Part shown: positions 16,242-25,237 of the stretch, piece by piece | Numbering within the stretch: the stretch's first letter is position 1 | Layout of the letters: each line of letters begins with the position of its first letter | Assembly (NCBI GenBank): GCA_003543235.1 | Contig: DPJA01000031.1 | Location: forward strand, 1 to 27,073 | Source: Lachnospiraceae bacterium | Lineage (GTDB): Bacteria; Bacillota; Clostridia; Lachnospirales; Anaerotignaceae | Reading direction: 5' to 3' | Length of the DNA: 27,073 nt | Notes under the pieces: model-generated | Database searches by the model: none | What the model was told of the DNA's origin: nothing | The model's input: only the letters and a program-made list of their open reading frames with translations | Made by a program: the position numbers and the translations under genes

Positions 16242-18204
16242 ATTTTGCCCCCAAGATTCCAAAGGATATAATAAAAACAGGATTTTGAGCTGTCATCAAA
16301 TGGTACTTGCCCAAAAGTCTTCCCCGTGAAATTCCAAGCTGAATGATTTCGCTGTCCTTAATTTCAAAGCAATTTAAAATTTCCATTACATTAGCTATGG
16401 TTTCCAACGCAATTGCATTAATTACGACCCTTACTTTTGGATTTTTTTTAATTACAAGTTCAATTATTTCCTTCAAATTTCCACTGCTTCCACCAATAAA
16501 AACATGAGTAGGAGTTGGCAAGTTTTCCATTACAAATGGTGCATTCCCCTCAATAATTTCTATGTTTGAAGCACCCTGTTTTTTCATGTTTTCTTTTATC
16601 AAACCAATTGCCAGTGGATTTTTTTCTATAGCAAAAATCTTGCCATAGGTAGCTATGAGTGCACATTCCACACTTACAGACCCTGTTCCTGCACCAACGT
16701 CGTAAACAACCGCATTTTTCGTAAGTTGAAGTTTAGCTATTGAAACAGTTCGCACCTCATTTTTTGTCATAGGCACTTCACCACGTATAAATTTATCATC
16801 CGCAATACCCAATGAGTGTTGCCCTGCATTTGCGTTTTCAATAAGCATAACTGATAGGTCGTCAAAATTTTCATCTATAAAATCTGTAGCAAATCCTGTA
16901 GAGATTTTTTCATTAGGATAGTAAAGGTTTTCACCAATTGTAACCAATACATTAGTCATACCATAATTTTCAAGTGTTCTGCATACGCTCTGTGCGGTAT
17001 TTCCTCCCCCAAGTAAAAGCAGTACACTTTCGTTTTCCCTCACTGCACCAATAAAATTTTCATCACGTCCGTGAATACTTACAGTTTTGGTATTTTCATA
17101 GCTTTTGCCTATTTTGTTCATAAAATATACTGCCGAAGAAATACCGCTTATGCACTCCACATTATATTTTTCAAGCTTGCTTCTTAGTGCCTTTGCCCCA
17201 CTAAAAAATCCAATATCTCCCGAAAAAATCACTGCAATAGTATTTGCACAGCTGTTTTGAATTATTTTCAATATTTCATCTGCCTTATAAGCCACGGAAG
17301 TTTCTTTTTGAAAACAGCTTATTTGTTTCAAAATTCTATCTGAACTTATAACCAAATTGCTGTCCTTTATTGCCTGCGTTGCTCTTACAGTAAGCATATC
17401 TGCCTTGCCCATGCCTGCACCTATAATATATATTTTTTTATCTGGTGTATGTTCAAATTTTCCATCAATAGCACTTTTAACTTCCTCAAAGGAAAAACCA
17501 TTTTCTTTCAGTCTGCCAATAATAATTGCCTTTGTGCCTGTGCTTTTACAAGCGTCAAGCTTTTCGTAAAACCCACCAACTTTACCGCTTTCCTTAGTCA
17601 ACAGATATTCCGAACCAGTTTCAGTAATAATAACTTCATTCATTTTTGATGAAAACGGACCTTGCATACAAATTGTGTTTTGTGGTGAAAACCCAAGTTC
17701 TCTGCACACCCTAAGGTTGTCGGCATCAGGCAGAATTCTTATAACCAGTCTTTTTTCAAAATCCTTAACTGCAGTAAGTGCCATCAAGTCTTTACTTCCA
17801 GTTGTAACAAGAACACGCCCACTAACCTTATTTAAATATTCTATAGCCTCATTTATACTCTCAACATAAATGCAGTTTCCATATGACCTTTCCTCAAAAT
17901 TCCTGAGCAGTCTTATATATTTAATTCCAACATCATTACACGCTTTTTTAATATTATCAGAAGCTATCTGTGCAAAAGGGTGGGTTGCATCTATAACCAT
18001 TTCTGGCTTTTCCTCTTCAAACTTTTTCTCCATATGCTTTTTTTCAAGCTTGCCGCTTTCAACCTGTATAAATTCACCGCTTTGTAACAATTCCTCACCA
18101 TATTGAGTTGCAACAAAAACATTTGTGTAAATTTTTCTTTCCTCCAGATATTGTGCCAATTTACGCCCCTCTGTTGTTCCTGCAAACAGTATAAGCTTTT
18201 TCAT
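16234..18204 (-). CDS. cbiJ-cbiE-cbiT: Trifunctional CbiJ-CbiE-CbiT fusion (precorrin-6A reductase, C5- and C15-methyltransferase)
   Basis: A 656-aa protein with three consecutive enzymes of the corrin pathway. Residues 1-250 are CbiJ/CobK (MKKLILFAGTTEGRKLA start, MVIDATHPFAQIAS, VTTGSKDL), which reduces cobalt-precorrin-6A. Residues 256-455 are CbiE, a tetrapyrrole methylase (YIIGAGMGKADMLTVRA, VIFSGDIGFFSGA). Residues 470-656 are CbiT, a class I methyltransferase (FIRGEVPMTKNEVR, SAM loop YDVGAGTGSVSVE at 501-513). CbiE-CbiT fusions are common; the added reductase is less usual. The three steps are adjacent (6A to 6B, then two methylations and a decarboxylation), so channelling is plausible. 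No stop or frameshift lies between domains. The ATG has GGGGG upstream and lies 11 nt after cbiH. Confidence 0.95.
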   Translation of the reverse strand: MKKLILFAGTTEGRKLAQYLEERKIYTNVFVATQYGEELLQSGEFIQVESGKLEKKHMEKKFEEEKPEMVIDATHPFAQIASDNIKKACNDVGIKYIRLLRNFEERSYGNCIYVESINEAIEYLNKVSGRVLVTTGSKDLMALTAVKDFEKRLVIRILPDADNLRVCRELGFSPQNTICMQGPFSSKMNEVIITETGSEYLLTKESGKVGGFYEKLDACKSTGTKAIIIGRLKENGFSFEEVKSAIDGKFEHTPDKKIYIIGAGMGKADMLTVRATQAIKDSNLVISSDRILKQISCFQKETSVAYKADEILKIIQNSCANTIAVIFSGDIGFFSGAKALRSKLEKYNVECISGISSAVYFMNKIGKSYENTKTVSIHGRDENFIGAVRENESVLLLLGGGNTAQSVCRTLENYGMTNVLVTIGENLYYPNEKISTGFATDFIDENFDDLSVMLIENANAGQHSLGIADDKFIRGEVPMTKNEVRTVSIAKLQLTKNAVVYDVGAGTGSVSVECALIATYGKIFAIEKNPLAIGLIKENMKKQGASNIEIIEGNAPFVMENLPTPTHVFIGGSSGNLKEIIELVIKKNPKVRVVINAIALETIANVMEILNCFEIKDSEIIQLGISRGRLLGKYHLMTAQNPVFIISFGILGAKYE

Positions 18205-18215
18205 TGTGCACCCCC

Positions 18216-18944
18216 TTATATTTTGTAACCCCTTGGCGTAACCATCTTTCCGCCTATAACACGTGTTTGGCTGTTGCCTATAAACACTGTTGTAAACATA
18301 TCTGCTTGATATTGGCTAAGTTCCTTAAGTGTGATTATTTCCATTTCTTCCCCTGTTCTGCCAATATTTTTAACTACGCCACAAACCGTGCTTTCACTTT
18401 TGCTTTCCATCATAAATTTACAAGCCTTTTTTAGATAGTCACCACGTTTTTTGCTAGATGGGTTATATATGCAAATTACAAAATCACCTTCCGACGCCAT
18501 TTTAAGACGTTTTTCAATTTTTTCCCAGGGTGTAAGTAAATCACTAAGGCTTATCACCGCAAAGTCGTGAGTCAATGGTGCCCCAAGCACCGAGCCTCCG
18601 CTTAAGGCTGCGGTAATTCCGCCGACCACTTCAATTAAAGTTTGTGGATACTCTTCTCCTATTTCAAATATAAGTGATGCCATACCATATACTCCAGCAT
18701 CTCCGCTGCACACAACAGCAACATTCTGCCCTTTTTGTGCTTCATTGAAAGCTAAAATGCACCGTTCCTTTTCTTGCTTCATAGGCGTAGATAAAAATTT
18801 TGCATTACCAAAATGATTCTTAATTAAGTCTACATATACTGTGTATCCAACTATTACATGGCATTTTTCAAGGCATTTAGCCGCCTTAATTGTCATTTGT
18901 TCATATTCCCCAGGACCAATGCCCACCACATATATTTTATTCAA
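18216..18944 (-). CDS. cbiH: Cobalt-precorrin-3 C17-methyltransferase (ring-contracting)
   Basis: A tetrapyrrole methylase that methylates C17 and contracts the ring of cobalt-precorrin-3. It starts LNKIYVVGIGPGEYEQMTIKA and has CSGDAGVYGMASLIFEI, VVGGITAALSGGSVLGAPLT, the AVISLSDLLTPWEKIEKRL segment and ICIYNPSSKKR typical of CbiH/CobJ. There is no ATG; the frame is open to a TTG at 18977, but the TTG at 18944 has GGAG 8 nt upstream and gives 242 aa in register with the family, overlapping cbiG by 8 nt. The start call is therefore moderately firm and the identity certain. Confidence 0.94.
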   Translation of the reverse strand: MNKIYVVGIGPGEYEQMTIKAAKCLEKCHVIVGYTVYVDLIKNHFGNAKFLSTPMKQEKERCILAFNEAQKGQNVAVVCSGDAGVYGMASLIFEIGEEYPQTLIEVVGGITAALSGGSVLGAPLTHDFAVISLSDLLTPWEKIEKRLKMASEGDFVICIYNPSSKKRGDYLKKACKFMMESKSESTVCGVVKNIGRTGEEMEIITLKELSQYQADMFTTVFIGNSQTRVIGGKMVTPRGYKI

Positions 18945-19938
18945 AATCCACACTCCAACTTCGTAAGGCAGCGGCAACCGTTACCCCTTCGCCCTTAGTT
19001 TTTTTAATTATCAATTCTCCGCCACAAACAAAAACGGCAGCTCTTTCGCAAACATTATCCACGCCAGTAGTCTTTTTTACAAAATCTGATGAGGTAAAAC
19101 ATCCCTCTGCCTTTTTTAGTTCCTCTGCTGAAAAGCACCTAAGCTTTAAATTCATTTTTTTGCAAAAGTCAATAAGACCTTTTTCATTCTTTTTTATGTC
19201 AATAGTAGCAACCTCTGCTACTGCTAAAATATCAATGTTATATTCCTCAAAGGCTTTAAAAACAGCCTGTTCAATGTCTTTTTCCGCAGTTCCTTTTTTG
19301 CATCCAATGCCTAGCACCACCTGTTTTGGCACTAAGTGCAGTGTTTCCTTAAAGCAATTTTTCTTAACTATTGATATATTAAATCCCAAATCAGCATTTT
19401 CCATTTTGGCTAAATTTTGTGGGATATTTCCTTTTATTTCTATGTCGCTGTAGTAACCTATTTTTCTTCCGTTTAAAAGTTCCGCAGATATTTTTTTTGC
19501 TATTTCTCGTTCTTTAATTATTAAGTTGTTTCTTACTGCAAATACGTCCACAGCAAATACGTTATTTACATCCGTTGCCGTCGTAATAACAGCCTTTGCA
19601 CTAATTGCTTGGCTTATTTCTTTGCCTATTGCATTTCCGCCACCAACATGACCACCTAAAATAGGAATAACAAATTCACCTTTTTCGTCTATAACAATAA
19701 CTGCTGGGTCTGTTAGTTTGTCCTTTATATATGGAGCAATACTTCTAACTGCAATACCTGCTGCCCCAACGAACACCATGCACTGTTTTTTTTCAAAGCC
19801 TTCTGCTACCCATTCTTTAAGTCTGCATTTTGTTAATCTTTCATCTTCTAAAACTGAAAATCCATTAAACTGCATTTTTTCACACAAAATATGATTAAGA
19901 TTATTTCCATTTTTTGTAAAGCTAATTACCCTTGTCAT
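18937..19938 (-). CDS. cbiG: Cobalt-precorrin-5A hydrolase
   Basis: A 333-aa enzyme that opens the delta-lactone of cobalt-precorrin-5A, releasing the two-carbon fragment as acetaldehyde; it is a marker of the anaerobic route. The N-terminal and central domains contain VFVGAAGIAVRSIAPYIKDK (56-75), DPAVIVIDEKGEFVIPILGG and HVGGGNAIG; the C-terminal domain begins near 205 with VVLGIGCKKGTAEKDIEQA. The ATG directly follows the cbiF stop, and AGGGG provides the ribosome binding site. Confidence 0.95.
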   Translation of the reverse strand: MTRVISFTKNGNNLNHILCEKMQFNGFSVLEDERLTKCRLKEWVAEGFEKKQCMVFVGAAGIAVRSIAPYIKDKLTDPAVIVIDEKGEFVIPILGGHVGGGNAIGKEISQAISAKAVITTATDVNNVFAVDVFAVRNNLIIKEREIAKKISAELLNGRKIGYYSDIEIKGNIPQNLAKMENADLGFNISIVKKNCFKETLHLVPKQVVLGIGCKKGTAEKDIEQAVFKAFEEYNIDILAVAEVATIDIKKNEKGLIDFCKKMNLKLRCFSAEELKKAEGCFTSSDFVKKTTGVDNVCERAAVFVCGGELIIKKTKGEGVTVAAALRSWSVDFE

Positions 19939-20691
19939 CTATTTCCCCTGCCTAAATTCTGTTGTAAAGTTAGGGTCATAAAGTAAGGACCTCTCCCCTT
20001 GACCCTTCAGTACATCTCCTATAATTATGAGTGCAGTTTTGGTTATGTTTTCTTCTTTTGCTCTTTGGGAAAGTGTTGATATAGTGCAATTAATCTTTTT
20101 TTCGTCTGCCCATGTTGCCTTATAAACAATTGCGGCTGGAGTATCAGCAGTGTATCCACCTTGAATAAGCCGTTGGGATAACTCCTCTAACATACCTGTG
20201 CTTAAAAATATAACCATTGTTGCCCCATGTGATGCCAAAACTTCAATACGTTCCTTTTCTGGCACAGGCGTTCTGCCCTCCATGCGAGTTACAATAACTG
20301 TTTGACTTACGTTAGGTAATGTGTATTCCAATTTAAGTGATGAAGCTGCTCCAAAAAGAGAACTAACTCCAGGGCAAACCTCGTAGTGTATATTAAGCTT
20401 ATCTAGCTCATCAAACTGCTCTTTAATTGCACCGTAAATGCTTGGGTCACCAGTGTGCAAACGAACTGTTGTTTTTTTCTGTTCTTCCGAATTTTTCATA
20501 ACATCAATAACCTCTTCAAGGGTCATAAATGCACTATTGTAAACTTGACATTCAGCCTTTTTACATTCCAGCAATTCCGGGTTAACAAGGCTTCCCGCAT
20601 AAATAATAACATCTGCATTTTGCAATAACTTATATCCTCTTACCGTAATTAAATCTGCCGCTCCACTTCCTGCTCCTACAAAATATACCAT
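19939..20691 (-). CDS. cbiF: Cobalt-precorrin-4 C11-methyltransferase
   Basis: A 250-aa SAM-dependent tetrapyrrole methylase that adds the C11 methyl group. Diagnostic motifs are VYFVGAGSGAADLITVRGYK at the N-terminus, VIIYAGSLVNPELL, VRLHTGDPSIYGAIKEQ, CPGVSSLFGAASSLKLEYTL, TRMEGRTPVPE and IVYKATWADEK. Spacing is 2 nt to cbiL and 0 to cbiG. Confidence 0.96.
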   Translation of the reverse strand: MVYFVGAGSGAADLITVRGYKLLQNADVIIYAGSLVNPELLECKKAECQVYNSAFMTLEEVIDVMKNSEEQKKTTVRLHTGDPSIYGAIKEQFDELDKLNIHYEVCPGVSSLFGAASSLKLEYTLPNVSQTVIVTRMEGRTPVPEKERIEVLASHGATMVIFLSTGMLEELSQRLIQGGYTADTPAAIVYKATWADEKKINCTISTLSQRAKEENITKTALIIIGDVLKGQGERSLLYDPNFTTEFRQGK

Positions 20692-20693
20692 TT

Positions 20694-21380
20694 TTACTCC
20701 TCACACTCCTTTACAACAACCGTTGTAAAATAGCCAAAATCATCATTTTCAAAATCTGTAATGCACCTTTCACTGTCCATGCCACAGTTGCTCATTCCAA
20801 AGATGCTAACTTTCTTGTTTTCCACTGCCTTTGTAATAGCCTTAACGCTTCCGCCTGCCTTCATAAATACCTTTGTTCCGTCCAATTCAAGGCTTTTAGT
20901 AACATCACCATGCACCGCTGGTATTATGTGCAACGGCTTTTTCATAGAAGTAAGACTTATTTTCAGCTTTGCGGCAACTGCACAAAAACTTGGTACACCA
21001 GCACAAATTTCCGTAAAATATCCCATTTTTTCTATTATACTATGTATATAAGAAAAAGTGGAGTATACTGATACATCACCCAATGTAAGAAAAGCAACAT
21101 CCACACCTTTGTCAAGTATCTCTGCAATTTTACTTGCATTTTCCAAATGTGCCATCTTTAAAACTTGCTTATTCTTAACCATGGGAAAATCAAGATATAT
21201 GATATCTTTTTTACTTATATTAATAGCCTGTGATGCAATATCCAACGCCACATTTTTATTGTCCTTGGTTTTTGGAACTGCCAAAACCATTGTATTTTCT
21301 ATTATTCTAACGGCTTTAAGCGTTAAAAGCTCGGGGTCACCAGGCCCTACGCCTATTCCAAAAAATTTTCCTTTATTCAT
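20694..21380 (-). CDS. cbiL: Cobalt-precorrin-2 C20-methyltransferase
   Basis: A 228-aa tetrapyrrole methylase for the first methylation after cobalt insertion. It begins MNKGKFFGIGVGPGDPELLT and has LTLGDVSVYSTFSYI and CAGVPSFCAVAAKLKISLTS, the CbiL/CobI pattern, plus VFMKAGGSVKAI. An in-frame start exists at 21392, but GGAGG sits 5 nt before the ATG at 21380, so that start is chosen; it overlaps cbiD by 8 nt. Confidence 0.95.
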   Translation of the reverse strand: MNKGKFFGIGVGPGDPELLTLKAVRIIENTMVLAVPKTKDNKNVALDIASQAINISKKDIIYLDFPMVKNKQVLKMAHLENASKIAEILDKGVDVAFLTLGDVSVYSTFSYIHSIIEKMGYFTEICAGVPSFCAVAAKLKISLTSMKKPLHIIPAVHGDVTKSLELDGTKVFMKAGGSVKAITKAVENKKVSIFGMSNCGMDSERCITDFENDDFGYFTTVVVKECEE

Positions 21381-22503
21381 TTCTTCCTCCAAAATTCTTT
21401 AAAAGCTTTTGGGCGTTTTTTCCCACAGCCAAAAGTCCAAATTGGTTGCTAAACATAATTACTCCTGTTTCAACCTCGTTGTGTACCCTTTGTGCTGCAT
21501 GGTATTCAGCTTTTTTAATAACTGATTGCATTACTTGTTCTCTTAATTTTTCTTTATCCAAAACTTCAACAACTTCATCTGTTGTTATGCACTTCATAAT
21601 TTTTTTTGCATCTGCACCATACATTGCCCCATGTGCCGCAAGTATTTCCATTCTGCAATCTGCATACGAGGAATGAGTGTTCATAATTCCCCCAGCCAAT
21701 TTCACAAACTTGCCTATATGTCCAATTAAAAGTAATTTCTTAAATCCAAGTTCCACCGCATAGTCAAGGGTATCGCCTAAAAAATTTGAACATTTAACCT
21801 CACTAATTCCTTTTAAGATATCCATTCCCTCAATAAATGCTTCTCCATAATTTCCAGGCGTTGCTATTATTTCTGTAATGCCGTTTTCTTTAAGCATTTT
21901 CATTTCAACATATATTGTGTCGCTTATGGCTTTAAGGCTTTGAGGTTCAACAATGCCACTGCTTCCAATTATTGAAATTCCACCAACTATTCCAAGCCTT
22001 GGGTTAAAGGTTTTTTTAGCCACTTCCTCACCCAATGGAACGGAAATAATAACCTCTATACCTTTCGTGTAGCCATTATTTTCACAAACCTTTAAAACTT
22101 CCTCTTCAATCATTTTTCTTGGCACAGAATTTATTGCGGCATTACCCACAGGCTGATTAAGCCCTTTTTGGGTAACACGTCCAACACCTATTCCGCCATC
22201 AATTATAATGCCATTTTCTGTTCTTTTAACCGCAGCAAATATTTTAATACCATGGGTTGCATCTATATCATCACCACCGTCTTTAACTATTGCACAGCTG
22301 ACTTTCTTTGGCAAAATTTCAATATCTATAACATCTGCCCAAACCTCAATGCCTTTTGGCGTAGATATATAAATCTGTTTAACTGGTTTGCCCGTAAGAA
22401 GCATTATACACGCTGCCTTTGCAGCCATTGCGGCACAGCTTCCCGTTGTGTAGCCACATTTAAGGCGTTTGTTATTTTGGGTAATGTAGTATTCAAAAGG
22501 CAT
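21373..22503 (-). CDS. cbiD: Cobalt-precorrin-5B C1-methyltransferase
   Basis: A 376-aa enzyme that methylates C1 of cobalt-precorrin-5B and is specific to the anaerobic pathway. The hallmark RLKCGYTTGSCAAMAAKAA lies at residues 13-31; other family segments are VKDGGDDIDATHG, GVGRVTQKGLNQPVGNAAIN, ISIIGSSGIVEP and LIGHIGKFVKLAGGIMNTHS. The ATG has GGAGAAAAG upstream and lies 11 nt after cbiK. Confidence 0.96.
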   Translation of the reverse strand: MPFEYYITQNNKRLKCGYTTGSCAAMAAKAACIMLLTGKPVKQIYISTPKGIEVWADVIDIEILPKKVSCAIVKDGGDDIDATHGIKIFAAVKRTENGIIIDGGIGVGRVTQKGLNQPVGNAAINSVPRKMIEEEVLKVCENNGYTKGIEVIISVPLGEEVAKKTFNPRLGIVGGISIIGSSGIVEPQSLKAISDTIYVEMKMLKENGITEIIATPGNYGEAFIEGMDILKGISEVKCSNFLGDTLDYAVELGFKKLLLIGHIGKFVKLAGGIMNTHSSYADCRMEILAAHGAMYGADAKKIMKCITTDEVVEVLDKEKLREQVMQSVIKKAEYHAAQRVHNEVETGVIMFSNQFGLLAVGKNAQKLLKNFGGRNE

Positions 22504-22514
22504 TTTCTTTTCTC

Positions 22515-23291
22515 CTAAATTTGCAAATATCTGTTAATATGTTCAAGGTATATATCCTGTATGCCCTGATATTCTCCTAACCCTTTCATAACAACTCTTG
22601 TTTCCATGCCATTTGCCTCAAAATATGTTTTCCAGCTTTCCTCATCATCACTAGCCATGTCATTTGTGGCATGGTCACCTGCCACAAGCATAAACGGCGA
22701 AAGTACAACCTTTTTGTAACCGCTGTTTTTCACCATCTTTGCTACATTTTCAAGAGATGGGTAAGCCTCAACTGTTCCCATAAATATATTTTTGCAGCCA
22801 CGTTCCTTAAAAATATAATCCATAGCGGCATACACAGTATTTACAGGGTGTTCAGTGCCATGCCCCATAAAAACCAAAGCTTCATCTTCTTCAATTTCTA
22901 TGTTGTTAGATATAATATCTGTAGCCAAAAACATATCCTCTATTGTATATAAAAGAGGTTTGCCTATTTTTAAAACCTCAAATTTATCTCTAAAATTCAT
23001 GGCAAATTTTATAAGCTTTTCATATTCATCTCCTGCAATTATATGGGTAGGTTGAATGTAAACCTCTTTAACTCCCTGTGCTAAAAACATTCCCAACGCC
23101 TGTGTAACAGAACTTACTGCTTCCCCTCTTGACATAATAGTTTTTATAATCATGCTGCTAGTAAAAGCCCTTTTAACAACATAATCGGGGTAGTTTTCTT
23201 GAATTTTATTTTCAACAACAGCAATGGTTTTTTCTATGCTTTTTTTGTAGGTTGTGCCAAAGCTAACAACTAATATTCCTTTGTTTTTCAT
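22515..23291 (-). CDS. cbiK: Anaerobic sirohydrochlorin cobaltochelatase
   Basis: A 258-aa class II chelatase that inserts Co2+ into sirohydrochlorin, the committing step of the anaerobic route. The N-terminus is ILVVSFGTTYKKSIEKT. Metal and catalytic residues are E89 in PTHIIAGDEYEK, H144 in FMGHGTEHPVNTVYAAM and H207 in LVAGDHATNDMA, matching the Glu and two His of Salmonella CbiK at nearly the same numbers. No signal peptide is present, so it acts in the cytoplasm, unlike the exported haem-binding CbiK of Desulfovibrio. It overlaps the end of cbiO by 29 nt, with GGAG inside cbiO. Lying right after the cobalt importer, it fits delivery of imported metal. Confidence 0.95.
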   Translation of the reverse strand: MKNKGILVVSFGTTYKKSIEKTIAVVENKIQENYPDYVVKRAFTSSMIIKTIMSRGEAVSSVTQALGMFLAQGVKEVYIQPTHIIAGDEYEKLIKFAMNFRDKFEVLKIGKPLLYTIEDMFLATDIISNNIEIEEDEALVFMGHGTEHPVNTVYAAMDYIFKERGCKNIFMGTVEAYPSLENVAKMVKNSGYKKVVLSPFMLVAGDHATNDMASDDEESWKTYFEANGMETRVVMKGLGEYQGIQDIYLEHINRYLQI

Positions 23292-24099
23292 TAAACTTCT
23301 CCTTCAAAATCACTTTTAAATCCTCAATGTTTTTAGGCATAGTTTCAGTATATCCAAAAACGTCCATAATCTGGTATATAGTAGGTTTTTTTAACCCCGC
23401 TTTTTTTAGCAATTCATCATTCAAAAATATTTTTTCTGTTATATCATCAGCAATTATCTCCCCGTGGGAAAAAACAATTACCCTATCTGCCCATTTTAAT
23501 GCAAAATCCATATCATGGGTAGACATAAGTATAGTTTTGCCTTCATTGCTTATGCTTTCCAGCACTCTTTCTAAAACGCCCACATTTTCGGTGTCAAGAG
23601 ATGCCGCTGGTTCGTCAAAAATGTATATTTCAGGCTTCATTGCAATTATGTCTGCAATAACCACTCTACGTTTTTCCCCACCGCTTAAATAATGTGGCGG
23701 TCTTGAACTAAGGCTTTTTATACACATTTTTTCCATTGCATTTTCGGTGCGTTTTATTACCTCGCTTTTTTCAATGTTTAAATTCATAACACCAAAAGCA
23801 ACCTCTGCCTTAACCGTAGATGCTATAATTTGGCTATCTGCATCTTGAAAAACTATTCCTGTAGCTTTTCTTAATTTCTCAAATCCTCTTTTGTCTAAAA
23901 TTTTTTCTCCATTTAAGGCAATATATCCTTCAGCTTTCAAAACCCCATTTAGGCACAAAAAAAAGGTAGACTTACCTGCCCCATTATTTCCAATAACTGC
24001 TATCTTTTCACCCTTATTTATTTCCAAGGAAATATTTCTTAAAACATCTTTATTTCCATCAAAACTATAACATAAATTTTCTATTTTAAGTAATGTCAC
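23263..24099 (-). CDS. cbiO: Cobalt ECF transporter ATPase
   Basis: A 278-aa ABC ATPase powering cobalt uptake by CbiMNQO. It has Walker A GNNGAGKS (37-44), Q-loop GIVFQDADSQ, signature LSGGEKRRVVIADI (138-151), Walker B IYIFDEP and the switch histidine H195 in MSTHDMD. It starts with GTG at 24099, overlapping the cbiQ stop by four bases (GTGA), with AAGGGG upstream. The C-terminal extension after residue 230 is common in ECF ATPases. A single ATPase gene implies a homodimer in the complex. Confidence 0.95.
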   Translation of the reverse strand: MTLLKIENLCYSFDGNKDVLRNISLEINKGEKIAVIGNNGAGKSTFFLCLNGVLKAEGYIALNGEKILDKRGFEKLRKATGIVFQDADSQIIASTVKAEVAFGVMNLNIEKSEVIKRTENAMEKMCIKSLSSRPPHYLSGGEKRRVVIADIIAMKPEIYIFDEPAASLDTENVGVLERVLESISNEGKTILMSTHDMDFALKWADRVIVFSHGEIIADDITEKIFLNDELLKKAGLKKPTIYQIMDVFGYTETMPKNIEDLKVILKEKFNEKQRNISC

Positions 24100-24923
24100 A
24101 TACCCAGCCCCTTTAGTTTTATTATAACCATAATTACTGCCATAAAGGCTAAAAAAGCAATAACATATATGCTTTGCCGCAATGTAATCTTACTTTCTTC
24201 CTCTAAAAAAATAAGTTCTCCATCATATCCACGGCTTACCATGGCATCAAAATAATCCCCAGCTTTTTTAAATGATACTGCCAATAAATTTGCACCTATG
24301 TGAGTAAAACTAAAAAACGACTGCCTAATGCCGCTGTAGCCTAAACGACTTTCTGCTGAAACGTGCATCTGTGCCTGCATTTTAAGCAATATAAAAATAT
24401 ATCTGTAAATAAGAAACATTAATTCTATAACAACTTTGGGCAATCTGCATTTTTTCAATACCTCAATTATTTCATACATAGGCGTAGATAAACTAAGCAT
24501 ATATAGCGAACTAACCATACCCAATGCCTTGACGGAAACCCTTAAAGCTTCAAGTAATCCATTTTTTGTAACACATATAAAATAGGAAAATAAGGGTAAA
24601 TTAATTACCCCTACTTTGGTTTTTGAAATACTTATTGCAATTGCCACTGTACCTAACACAATAAATGTAATGGGCATAAGCATAAGTTTTATATATGTTG
24701 ATGCACTAACGCCACCAATTTTAATTGTAATAAAAGCCATGGTCATTGCAGTTATAGCAGAAAACAAAATATTGTTTTCCACCATAACCATAATAAGCAC
24801 CGCTGTCGCCACTATACATTTTAGCACAGCACTAACGTCTTTTAATTTTGAATTCTGAGAAATTAAATCTATATCCAAAAACTGTCCGTGGCTATGAGTT
24901 TCCCTTTTTATCAATTTAATCAC
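24096..24923 (-). CDS. cbiQ: Cobalt ECF transporter transmembrane component
   Basis: A 275-aa polytopic membrane protein that couples the ATPase to CbiM. Multiple hydrophobic segments are seen, plus the family coupling region with AESRLGYSGIRQS and the conserved MVSRGYDGEL late in the protein. The start is GTG at 24923, overlapping the cbiN stop (GTGA), with GAGGAAC upstream. A preceding N-terminal LDIDLISQNSKLKDVSAVLK segment is typical of CbiQ. Confidence 0.93.
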   Translation of the reverse strand: MIKLIKRETHSHGQFLDIDLISQNSKLKDVSAVLKCIVATAVLIMVMVENNILFSAITAMTMAFITIKIGGVSASTYIKLMLMPITFIVLGTVAIAISISKTKVGVINLPLFSYFICVTKNGLLEALRVSVKALGMVSSLYMLSLSTPMYEIIEVLKKCRLPKVVIELMFLIYRYIFILLKMQAQMHVSAESRLGYSGIRQSFFSFTHIGANLLAVSFKKAGDYFDAMVSRGYDGELIFLEEESKITLRQSIYVIAFLAFMAVIMVIIKLKGLGM

Positions 24924-25237
24924 CTAAACAGTTCCTCTGACTCTTTTTCCTCTGGTTTAAATTTTTTTCTTGCAAAATAATATCCAAATCCAAAACATAC
25001 AATTCCCGTACCAAAAGATGCCTGTAAAGCAAACAATAAACTTTCAGTTTCGCCACCTGGAGGAGCAATAATGCTTTCTGCCCATGGTTTATATTCAGGA
25101 TTAATTTCAGTTATAACATCTTCTGCTGCACCATCCGAGCCGCCAAATTCTGAATTCTTAATATAAGCCAACGGAAAAGCTCCAATGAAAACACATAATA
25201 TAATAAGTATTATAACAAGATTTTTCTTATTTTTCAC
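24920..25237 (-). CDS. cbiN: Cobalt transport auxiliary protein
   Basis: A 105-aa protein with two membrane helices (about residues 6-25 and 66-87) joined by an extracytoplasmic loop containing KPWAESIIAPPGGETESLLF, typical of CbiN, which stimulates cobalt loading of CbiM. It starts with GTG, 8 nt behind AAAGGAGG, and overlaps the cbiM end by 11 nt. A short charged tail follows the second helix. Confidence 0.94.
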   Translation of the reverse strand: MKNKKNLVIILIILCVFIGAFPLAYIKNSEFGGSDGAAEDVITEINPEYKPWAESIIAPPGGETESLLFALQASFGTGIVCFGFGYYFARKKFKPEEKESEELFR

